A stretch of DNA of 64,000 bases from Rubrobacter tropicus (GTDB lineage: Bacteria; Actinomycetota; Rubrobacteria; Rubrobacterales; Rubrobacteraceae). Each line of letters opens with the position of its first letter. Positions within the stretch are counted from its first letter, which is position 1. Under the pieces are notes generated by a model. The model had not been told where the DNA came from. It ran no database searches and saw nothing but the letters and a program-made list of their open reading frames with translations. Both the position numbers and the translations under genes were made by a program. The stretch is from contig NZ_CP045119.1 of assembly GCF_011492945.1 (NCBI RefSeq), positions 2,790,001-2,854,000 on the forward strand, given 5' to 3'. This document shows, piece after piece, positions 33,105 to 40,355 of this stretch.

Positions 33105-34727
33105 ATGAAGGGCACGGTTTCCGGTGGGTGGGGCCGGGTTGGCGTCTCGCGGGGCCCGTACCCCGATGTCGAGGTACGCGACGTTCCGCTGACGGATTTC
33201 GTGTTGTCGCGGGCGGAGGAGCTGGGTCGAAAGTCTGCCTTTGTGGACGGTCCGAGCGGCCGGGTCCTGACCTACGCCGGGCTGGCAGATGCTGCCGGGC
33301 GGGCCGCTGCCGGGCTCGCCGAGCGCGGCTTCGGGAAGGGCGACGTGCTCGCCATCCACGCTCCCAACATGCCCGAGTACGCCGTCGCGGTCCATGCGGC
33401 GGCTTCCCTCGGCGGGGTCGTTACGACGTCGAACCCGCTCAACACGGCGGGCGAGCTCGCCCGGCAGTTGTACGACTCTGGCGCGGGGTGGCTGCTGACC
33501 GCGCCGCCGTTCCTAGCGGCGGCGCGCGAGGCGGCGGGGCTGGCGGGCGTGCGCGAGATCTTCGTTTTCGGAGAAGCGGAGGGGGCGACGCCATTTTCGG
33601 CGCTGCTGAAGGGAGAAGGGGGGCCGCCGGAGGTCGAGGTGGACCCGGCAGAAGACCCGGTCTTCCTGCCGTACTCTAGCGGGACGACGGGGATACCCAA
33701 GGGGGTGATGCTCACGCACCGAAACGTGGTGGCGAACATCGCGCAGGTCACGGCGCCGGGGTTGGACGTCTTCCGGGAGGACGACACGGTGCTCGCCTCG
33801 CCGTTCTTTCACATCTCCGGGCTCGGGCCCGTGATGAACGCCAACCTGCGCGTCGGGGCGACGGTGGTGACGATGCCGGGTTTCGATCTTGGGGCGTTCC
33901 TCCAGACGATCCAGGACCATCGGGTGACAGTGGTGTGGGCCGTCCCGCCGATCGTGCTCGCCCTGGCGCGGCATCCGATCGTGGAGGGCTACGACCTCTC
34001 GTCTTTGCGTCTGGTTTTCTCCAGCGCGGCGCCGCTGGGCGACACGTTGGCGCGGGAGTGCGCCGAAAGGCTCGGATGCCGGGTCAGGAACGGCTACGGC
34101 ACCACAGAGACCAGCCCGGCGCTCTGCGTGACGCCGGCCGACGCCTCCCTGGCGAAAGCGGGGGCCATCGGGCCCCCGATCCCCAACACCGGGTGCGAGA
34201 TCGTGGACGTCCGAAGCGGCGCCCCGCTCGGCCCGAACGAGCCGGGCGAGGTGCTGGTGCGAGGCCCGCAGGTCATGAAGGGTTACCTGAACCGTCCGGG
34301 GGCGACCGCGGCGGCATTCGCCGAAGACGGCTGGCTGCGCACGGGGGATCTCGGGTACCTGGACGAAGATGGGTACCTTTACCTCGTGGACCGGCTGAAG
34401 GAGATGATCAAACACGGGGGCACGCAGGTCGCCCCCGCCGAGCTGGAGGCGGTCCTCATCTCCCACCCTGAGGTGGACGACGCCGCCGTGGTCGGCCTTC
34501 CCGACGAAGAAGCGGGGGAAGTCCCGAAGGCCTTCGTCGTGACGAGCGGTGAGGCGGACGCGGACGAGCTCAAGGCCTTCGTGGCCGGGCGCGTCGCCCC
34601 GCACAAGAAAATACACGAGGTCGAGTTCGTCGGGGAGATACCCAGAACCGTGACGGGCAAGATACTGCGGCGGGCGCTCGTCGAGGGGGAGCGAGGGGGG
34701 CGGCAAGCGTCTCCGCTTCGGGGGTAA
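33105..34727 (+). CDS. Acyl-CoA / aryl-CoA ligase (ANL superfamily)
   Basis: A 540-residue AMP-forming ligase. The P-loop FLPYSSGTTGIPKGVMLTH lies near residue 185-205, NGYGTTETSPALC near 330, LRTGDLGYLDEDGYLYLVDR near 420, and the catalytic Lys in PRTVTGKILRRAL near the C-terminus. It resembles 4-coumarate-CoA ligase and long-chain acyl-CoA synthetases; the acid is unknown. ATG 33105 follows a GGGAAGGAGGA site. Under likely control of the divergent TetR protein. Confidence 0.88.
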   Translation: MKGTVSGGWGRVGVSRGPYPDVEVRDVPLTDFVLSRAEELGRKSAFVDGPSGRVLTYAGLADAAGRAAAGLAERGFGKGDVLAIHAPNMPEYAVAVHAAASLGGVVTTSNPLNTAGELARQLYDSGAGWLLTAPPFLAAAREAAGLAGVREIFVFGEAEGATPFSALLKGEGGPPEVEVDPAEDPVFLPYSSGTTGIPKGVMLTHRNVVANIAQVTAPGLDVFREDDTVLASPFFHISGLGPVMNANLRVGATVVTMPGFDLGAFLQTIQDHRVTVVWAVPPIVLALARHPIVEGYDLSSLRLVFSSAAPLGDTLARECAERLGCRVRNGYGTTETSPALCVTPADASLAKAGAIGPPIPNTGCEIVDVRSGAPLGPNEPGEVLVRGPQVMKGYLNRPGATAAAFAEDGWLRTGDLGYLDEDGYLYLVDRLKEMIKHGGTQVAPAELEAVLISHPEVDDAAVVGLPDEEAGEVPKAFVVTSGEADADELKAFVAGRVAPHKKIHEVEFVGEIPRTVTGKILRRALVEGERGGRQASPLRG

Positions 34728-34884
34728 ACGGACGCCGCCCGGGAAAGCCCAACCGCACAGAAGGGGCGCTGAGTAAGAAATACTCACCTTTCGCCTCTTC
34801 CCGTGACAGAGTAATTCTTCCGATGCCCGCCGGGATAGCGTTTATTCGCAACCCGCGAAGGCGCCGGGCCAAGGAGGTATCGGG

Positions 34885-35138
34885 ATGCGCGTTTTGGCGG
34901 CGAGGTCGCGGTCCACCCCATCGAGTTCGGCCGGATCACGCGCGGCCGCGTAGTGCGCGAGTGGCAGGTGGTCCAGGAAGGGCGGCTCTTGCGGGTCCTT
35001 GTGGTCCCGCGCCGCGTCGAGGCCCGTGAGGCGGAGGGCGAAGAGCGAGAGCGCATCTGGAAGCGGGCAAACCTCGCCGTTATTGGCGTTACCCACGGGT
35101 GGAGCCGGGTTGACGGGCGAGGAGTGGTGCTACTGTAG
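34885..35138 (+). pseudogene. Possible remnant of a PaaK-like ligase C-terminus
   Basis: An AAGGAGGT site and ATG (34885) lead into a 22-codon frame that stops early. In the frame one base off, GEVAVHPIEFGRITRGRVVR and EWQVVQEGRLLRVLVVPRR resemble the last domain of phenylacetate-CoA ligase-like proteins and run to a TAG at 35138. A deletion that joined a start to a distant 3' end would explain this. The family match is weak. Confidence 0.35.
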
Positions 35139-35298
35139 AGGACCTCGTAGAATGTGCGACCCGTGAGCGTGAGAGGAACGGTAGGATTCTTGTTGGGCGT
35201 AGCAGACCTGCTCGTGAACCCTGCGAAGCATTACCGGAGTAGGGCCGAAAGAGTGGCGGTTGCCGGTTTGGGACCGGCTCGCCCTCTTCGACGGTCGG

Positions 35299-35326
35299 TT
35301 GCCATTTCGGACCGTTGCCTTATGCT
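35299..35326 (+). promoter_or_regulatory. Promoter-like -35/-10 pair before the BKACE gene
   Basis: TTGCCA (35299-35304), a 16-base spacer and TATGCT (35321-35326) lie 45 bases before the ATG at 35372. Confidence 0.35.
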
Positions 35327-35371
35327 ACGGGCTGACCATGCCGACCTCCCGGGGAGTAGGAACCCGCCACG

Positions 35372-36121
35372 ATGTACGGCGATGACGCCCGCGTAGACCG
35401 GCCGCGCCTGCTGCAGGCGGCGCTCAACGGCGACCGCGAGCACCCCGCTACGCCCCGCACGCCCGAGGAGATCGCCGCCGAGGCGCGCGCCGCGGTCGAC
35501 GCCGGCGCGGCGTCCCTGCACCTGCACCCCTACGACGGGGACGGCCGCGAGACGCTCTCGGCGGGGCCGTGCGCCGCGGCGCTGCGGGCGGTGCGCGCCG
35601 CGTGCCCCGGGGTCCCGATCTCGCTGAGCACCTCGGCGGCCATAGAGCCGGACCCCGACAGGCGCTCGGCGCTCGTCGCCGCCTGGACGGATCTCCCCGA
35701 CCTGGTGACCGCCAACCAGGGCGAGGAGGGCATCCTCGAGCTGTGCGACCGTCTCGTCGCGCGCGGTGTGGGGATCGAGGCCGGCCTGCTCTCACTCGAC
35801 GACGCGCGCGCCTTTGTCGCCTCGGGGATCGCGCCGCGATGCGCGCGGGCGATGGTGGAACCTTTGGACGCCGACCCCGAAGACGCGGTCGCCCACGCGG
35901 AGGCCATCGAGCGGGCGCTAACCGAGAGCGGCGTCGGGCTCGAGCAGGTCCACCACGGCTACGGCGTCGCCTCCTGGGCGGTCAACCGGCGCGCCGTGAC
36001 GCGCGGCCACGGCATCCGCACCGGCCTTGAGGACACCGCCGTCCTGCCCGACGGCCGCGAGACCTCCGGCAACGGGGAACTCGTCGCCGCGGCCGCGCTG
36101 CTGCTGGCACGAGGCGGGTGA
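35372..36121 (+). CDS. Beta-keto acid cleavage enzyme family (BKACE) protein
   Basis: A 249-residue TIM-barrel protein, slightly short for the family. LLQAALNGDREHPATPRTPE is the standard opening, AGAASLHLHPYDGDGRETL carries the zinc-binding His-x-His, DLVTANQGEEG and HGIRTGLEDTAVLPDG hold the later strand with its GLED motif. The family condenses beta-keto acids with acetyl-CoA and cleaves them; substrates range widely (3-keto-5-aminohexanoate, dehydrocarnitine). ATG 35372 has a GGGGAGTAGGA site. No pathway partner is adjacent. Confidence 0.82.
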   Translation: MYGDDARVDRPRLLQAALNGDREHPATPRTPEEIAAEARAAVDAGAASLHLHPYDGDGRETLSAGPCAAALRAVRAACPGVPISLSTSAAIEPDPDRRSALVAAWTDLPDLVTANQGEEGILELCDRLVARGVGIEAGLLSLDDARAFVASGIAPRCARAMVEPLDADPEDAVAHAEAIERALTESGVGLEQVHHGYGVASWAVNRRAVTRGHGIRTGLEDTAVLPDGRETSGNGELVAAAALLLARGG

Positions 36122-36760
36122 AGCCGGACGGGTGTCCTCCCTGGTTCGCGGCGACAAAAGGGCACGGCCGCTGTACCGGTTCTGGCTGCAACGGCGGCGT
36201 CGGACGGCTTCGGTGTAGGCGAAGAGGGCTCGCTGGAGCATCCCCGGGCGTCGTGTCCTCCCGGGGGCGTAGTCCCCGAGCCTCAAGGCTTCGAGCCAGC
36301 CCTCTTCGCCGCGGGTCTCGGACAGGCCGAAGAGCCTCGGCTGGCCCGGGACGAACGGCGTCTCGAACAGGACCGGCTTCCTCACCTCGAGCAGCCTGCC
36401 GACGCCGCTCCTGCCGCCCGCGGCGGCGTACTCGATTTCGTAGGCCGAAGGGGCTCCCCGCGTGCTACGCGGTGAGGGTGTGCTCCAGGAGCCACAGCAG
36501 CTCCGCCTCCTTGCCGACCAGGACCTCCTCGGCCTGGAGCCTCCAGCGCATCAGCGTGGCGTAGCCGAGGGCGTCGAGCACGCAGAACGCGAGAAAGACC
36601 GCCGGGGGGCGGCACGACGAAGACGCAGGTTCGCCCTTGGGGTAGTGTGAGCTCCGAGTCCTCGGCTGCCGACCTCTTCTCCCAAATCCAAGATTACCCG
36701 GTGCGCTTGTTGAGCGCGGCGTCTCCTGCTAAGAACAGGAAGGGGAAGAAGGTAAACAGA
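36122..36760 (-). other. Decayed coding region, two minus-strand fragments
   Basis: No intact gene is seen. On the minus strand, a fragment ending at the TAG at 36475 reads AVFLAFCVLDALGYATLMRW then LQAEEVLVGKEAELLWLLEH, protein-like with a hydrophobic start. A second fragment in another frame, about 36466 down to 36195, reads GAPSAYEIEYAAAGGRSGVG, VRKPVLFETPFVPGQPRLFG and MLQRALFAYTEAV. I recognise neither family. They look like remains of one or two lost genes. Confidence 0.4.
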
Positions 36761-37879
36761 ATGGCCTCGCACGGCAGTACCCCGTTCCACCCGTTTCGCG
36801 TCGGCAGCTACGACAACCCGGAGACCGTGCGCTGGAGGAAGTACGCCACGGGCGCCCACCTGGTTTTGCGAGGAGCCCCGGTAATGGTCGGCCGGACCCC
36901 TAAAGAAGTCGTGTGGGCGGAAGGCACGGCCAGGCTCTACCGTTACCGGCCCGACTCCGAGAAGCGGCATCCGGTCCCTATCTTGCTCGTCTACGCGCTC
37001 ATACTCAAGCCGTACATTCTGGACCTGATCCCGGGCAACAGCTTCGTCGAGTACCTCGTGGGGGAAGGTTTCGACGTCTACATGCTCGACTGGGGCGCTC
37101 CGGGCAGCGAGGATGAAAACCTGTGTTTCGACACCTACATACTGGACTACATGCCGGAGGTGGTGGCGCGGGTCCTCCACCTCTCCCGGGCGGAAGGGTT
37201 GATCCTCTTCGGGTACTGTCAGGGCGGCACGATGGCCGTCATGTACGCGGCCATCTCGGCCGGGGAGTCCTTGAGGGGGCTCGTTCTTCTCGCCGCTCCG
37301 GTAGACTTCGCGCCCGACGAACCGGGCCTTACGGGGCTCTGGACCCTCTGGAGCAGGAACAGCGGGGCGTTCCTGGGTCCCGTGTCGCGGACGCTCGGGA
37401 ACCTCCCCGCCGACCGCGCCGGTCGATTCGTCGAGAGGGCGACGGCCGTTGCGGCAACCGTCACCCGATGGCCCGCCGTCTACGCGGGGTTGCGGGCGTG
37501 GGCGGAGCGGGACGAGGCCGTGGGGTCGTTCCTCGCCGTCGGCAAGTGGGTGGACGACGGTGTGGCGTTCCCCGGCGCGGCCTTCGGGCGCTGGATCCGC
37601 GAGTTCTACCAGCAGGACAAGCTGGCCAGGGGAGAGATCCACCTCCGCGGCCGGCGGGTCGACCTTTCGAAGATTGCCTGCCCCCTACTGGGCATCGCGG
37701 GCGCCAGGGACTACATCTGCCCCGTATCCCAGGCCGAGGCCGTTATGCGCCTCACCGGCAGCCGGGACAAGGAATTCCTCGTTCTGGACGCCGGACACGT
37801 GGGACTCATGGCCGGCCCGGTGGCGAAGGAGGTGCTCTGGCCCCGGGTTAGGGACTGGCTCGAGATCCACCTCGGATGA
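36761..37879 (+). CDS. phaC: Polyhydroxyalkanoate synthase (PhaC-like, class III size)
   Basis: A 372-residue alpha/beta-hydrolase-type polymerase. The lipase-like box GYCQGG carries the catalytic Cys (about residue 153), DYICPVSQAEAVM the Asp, and LDAGHVGLMAGP the His. PVPILLVYALILKPYILDL and GEGFDVYMLDWGAPGSED are standard PhaC segments. The size fits class III (about 355-370), which usually needs PhaE; no PhaE is visible here. ATG 36761 follows a purine-rich GGAAGGGGAAGAAGG stretch; a GTG at 36647 would add 38 low-complexity residues. A phasin-like gene lies 1.2 kb downstream on the other strand. Confidence 0.85.
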   Translation: MASHGSTPFHPFRVGSYDNPETVRWRKYATGAHLVLRGAPVMVGRTPKEVVWAEGTARLYRYRPDSEKRHPVPILLVYALILKPYILDLIPGNSFVEYLVGEGFDVYMLDWGAPGSEDENLCFDTYILDYMPEVVARVLHLSRAEGLILFGYCQGGTMAVMYAAISAGESLRGLVLLAAPVDFAPDEPGLTGLWTLWSRNSGAFLGPVSRTLGNLPADRAGRFVERATAVAATVTRWPAVYAGLRAWAERDEAVGSFLAVGKWVDDGVAFPGAAFGRWIREFYQQDKLARGEIHLRGRRVDLSKIACPLLGIAGARDYICPVSQAEAVMRLTGSRDKEFLVLDAGHVGLMAGPVAKEVLWPRVRDWLEIHLG

Positions 37880-37934
37880 CACCCCCGTCCGGTCGGATAC
37901 GGGCCGCCATCGAAAGGCAGTAGGTTCGCGGCCC

Positions 37935-38459
37935 TCACCCGCCCGCGCGAAGGGCCGCGAACCCCTCGCGGTCCAGGCTCATGAGCTCGACCAGCACGTC
38001 GGCTTCGAGCCCCGGCACGGGATCCAGGGCCACCCTCTCGACCCCGCCGCGGGGCCCGAAGAGTACGTGAAGCACGTCTTCGGGGGCGGCCTCTTCAGCC
38101 TGCCACTCGCGCCCGGAGGCCTCGAGGAGGATGAACAACCCGGCCTCCTCTTCGGAGCTGAAGATCGGCAGAACTCCTTCGCCATCAGGTAGAGCGATGG
38201 TGAAGACCGCCGCGACGTCGCTTTCGCGGTCCAGGATCAGCCAGTACCTAGAACACGGGGCTTGCGCTTGGGCGTGGCTTCCGGCGCCCGGTTGCGGGTT
38301 TTTGGTGTCTCGGGACGAACGCTTCGCCCTGTTGTGGACTTCGTACCACGCGTCTGACGCGAAGCCTACGCCCATCCAAACCTCCATTCTTCTACGCCAT
38401 CTATGCGCCGACGCCGTGTGGACGCCCTTGCGGCGAGAGCGAGCGGTTCCACGGGGCAT
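37935..38459 (-). CDS. Hypothetical protein, start uncertain
   Basis: The last 105 codons are protein-like: YWLILDRESDVAAVFTIALP, LPIFSSEEEAGLFILLEAS and PGLEADVLVELMSLDREGFA. The part before about 38255 is basic and low in quality, so the true start is probably one of the ATG codons at 38387 or 38375, or further in. IFSSEEEAGLF resembles SseB-like or DUF-type small regulators, but no family is certain. Convergent with phaC, 55 bases away. Confidence 0.45.
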   Translation of the reverse strand: MPRGTARSRRKGVHTASAHRWRRRMEVWMGVGFASDAWYEVHNRAKRSSRDTKNPQPGAGSHAQAQAPCSRYWLILDRESDVAAVFTIALPDGEGVLPIFSSEEEAGLFILLEASGREWQAEEAAPEDVLHVLFGPRGGVERVALDPVPGLEADVLVELMSLDREGFAALRAGG

Positions 38460-38509
38460 CGCTTTAAAGCGGCCCGCGGCGTCGCCGGTCGGGTGTGGCT
38501 TCTACCCTT

Positions 38510-38821
38510 CTACCCGCGGGCGTTCGTCCCGGCTTCGGGCGGCCCCAGGGTGATGGCCAGCCCCTTCGGCGTCTCTTCCAGGTCCAGGACGCACCCGTCG
38601 TAGGTTGCGCTCATCACAGGCGAGACATAGAGGAGGGCGTCACTGCCGAGCTCGACCGGCTCGTCGCCCTCCCTGGGTTCTCCGACCTCCATGACAACCT
38701 TCGGCTCGTCGTGCCAGATCGTCCTGTTCTTCTCCAGGCGCAGGGACATCCCCTCGGAGATATCCGCGGCCCTGGCGGTGGTGCGGACGAGCCTCTTGGC
38801 TTCTTCAGTAACGATGATCAT
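38510..38821 (-). CDS. Small HesB/IscA-like protein
   Basis: A 103-residue protein: MIIVTEEAKRLVRTTARAA, then MSLRLEKN, and LGSDALLYVSPVMSATYDGC near residues 58-77. The spacing resembles the HesB/IscA fold, but the three Cys ligands are absent apart from one Cys, so it is not a normal iron-sulfur carrier. ATG 38821 has a GGAGGG site. It sits among storage-granule-related genes. Confidence 0.55.
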   Translation of the reverse strand: MIIVTEEAKRLVRTTARAADISEGMSLRLEKNRTIWHDEPKVVMEVGEPREGDEPVELGSDALLYVSPVMSATYDGCVLDLEETPKGLAITLGPPEAGTNARG

Positions 38822-39095
38822 AACCCTCCTTCTCCGGCTTCCGGTGTCACCAGGGCGGCCGAAAGAAGCAACGGCCTTCCGGTCCGGTTGCGAGCAGCGC
38901 CACGCCTCCACCACCTCGAGACCGGCGATCGAACCAATGCGGTGGGTGTCCCTGGCGGGACGGGTGCGCCCAATGACCGGGCACCCGTTCCGCACGGCTC
39001 CTCGCGCACGATCGACCATCCCGGCAGCGGGATAAACGGGTAGAGGCTTTGGGGGGCGGTAATCGTCCCCGCCGGCCGCTCAGCTTGCGCGACGC

Positions 39096-39602
39096 CTAAC
39101 CCAGGCTGCGCTCGAAACGTTCGATGAGGGCAGGCCTGTTCTTGTGCGTCCTCTCGTAGGTTTTGAGTTCCTCTTTCTCCCTGGCGTCGAGCTCCTCCAG
39201 CCTGCGGCTCACCTCCTCGACGCTGAGACGATCGTAATCTTCTATCGGCAGGTGCTGACCGTTCGTCCTCTCCTTCGCCTGCCGGATATCCCCCTCCGTG
39301 GCCCCGGGCTCCTCGCCCGAGATCGGGGCGAACAGGAGGTCCGTCAAGGCTCCGGTCGTCTCCCGCGCCAGGGTATGCAGGGCCTCGGCCTGCTTCTCGG
39401 ACTGCTCCGTCAGGGTGCGCGTCAGGCGCGCGTTCGTCTCGGCCTGCCCCTTGAGCATCCCGATCGATTCGTCGATCCACCCCAGGGTGAGCCTCGCGGC
39501 CTGCTCTTGTTGAAGCACCGCCGCATCCGCGATCGCCCGCCAGGACTCCCGCGTTGCCCCGGCTAGTAGCTCCATACCGCCGTTGATCTTTTCGTCGTTC
39601 AT
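39096..39602 (-). CDS. Phasin-like coiled-coil protein
   Basis: A 168-residue helical protein. Residues 8-100 form one long amphipathic helix (TRESWRAIADAAVLQQEQAA, RLTRTLTEQSEKQAEALHTL), as in phasins that coat polyhydroxyalkanoate granules. The C-terminus, LSVEEVSRRLEELDAREKEE and LKTYERTHKNRPALIERFE, is a short helix pair seen in several granule-linked proteins. ATG 39602 follows GGGAGGCG. Near phaC, which supports a granule role. It is preceded, within two bases, by the end of another small gene. Confidence 0.65.
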   Translation of the reverse strand: MNDEKINGGMELLAGATRESWRAIADAAVLQQEQAARLTLGWIDESIGMLKGQAETNARLTRTLTEQSEKQAEALHTLARETTGALTDLLFAPISGEEPGATEGDIRQAKERTNGQHLPIEDYDRLSVEEVSRRLEELDAREKEELKTYERTHKNRPALIERFERSLG

Positions 39603-39604
39603 CT

Positions 39605-39979
39605 CTACGCCTCCCGTGGTAGGTCGTTTTCTTTTCGCCATCCGGCGGGATCCATCGCCCGTTCCTGAGCCCCGGTCCGCCCGGCGTCCGTAATGCTCCG
39701 GTCTTCGGGGTCGAGGCCCGCGCGGTCGTCCCCGAATTCTTCGAGGCGCAGGATCTCCCACCTGGCCTGCTTCAAGACTTCGTTAACTCGGGCTCTTGCC
39801 CCCTCGTTGTCCAAACTACTAACGCGGGAGCGAGCGATAGCCAGTTCAAGCAGTAGGGTGGCTTCTTTCGTGGCCTCCGTGCGATCCAACCTAGCCTCGT
39901 TCCTCCTGGCGGACATCCCGTAAGTACCGACGCTCACGCGCGCCAGCCGGCCAACCGTCCCGTCGAGCTCGTCCACCAC
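39605..39979 (-). CDS. Small hypothetical helical protein upstream of the phasin-like gene
   Basis: A 124-residue protein, largely helical and charged: LGRLARVSVGTYGMSARRNE-type basic segment, then TEATKEATLLLELAIARSRV and RARVNEVLKQARWEILRLEE. No known family. The GTG at 39979 is placed eight bases after an AGAGGAGG site; a longer frame reaches 40036. The two-base gap to the phasin-like gene implies co-transcription. Confidence 0.5.
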   Translation of the reverse strand: MVDELDGTVGRLARVSVGTYGMSARRNEARLDRTEATKEATLLLELAIARSRVSSLDNEGARARVNEVLKQARWEILRLEEFGDDRAGLDPEDRSITDAGRTGAQERAMDPAGWRKENDLPREA

Positions 39980-40355
39980 TCGCACAACCTCCTCTCGTGT
40001 CCTCGCTCGCGCTTCGCGGTGGGCCCGCTCCCCCACCGGTCGGTGGGGGAGGTAATGGAGGATGGCGCGCCGGTGATTCCCGACTCTCTCCTCCTCTGGC
40101 CCCGCGTCGCCTTCGGTTCCGAAGCAAGCGCTTCGAGAGAGCCGCGGTATCCGCGTAGCCGCTAGATCGCCCTCAGGGTGCCGAGCTTAGCAGGTGACCG
40201 AAACGCCCTTCATCTTGTAAATTTCTCATTTTGTCGTAGTAGATATCTCCCACTAGAAGAGGGGGACATCTCCTCGTCCACGCCCTAATCCACGCGAACA
40301 CGAGGAAGAAAGCTCGCGCAAGCGGGGTCCACCGTACCCCGGGCCGGCGCTGCTC
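39980..40355. other. Intergenic region downstream of the kinase fusion gene
   Basis: No gene is seen in 376 bases. A stretch near 40206-40262 is clearly A+T rich (TTTCTCATTTTGTCG) and probably holds the promoter for the two small minus-strand genes. Confidence 0.4.

Larger units (their letters stand above)
34728..35371. other. Gene-poor stretch with a possible gene remnant and a promoter
   Basis: These 644 bases hold no clear intact gene. A short dyad TGAGTA-N5-TACTCA lies near 34773-34789. A strong AAGGAGGT site at 34871-34878 precedes a 22-codon frame and a possible coding remnant, and a promoter-like pair precedes the BKACE gene. Confidence 0.45.
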
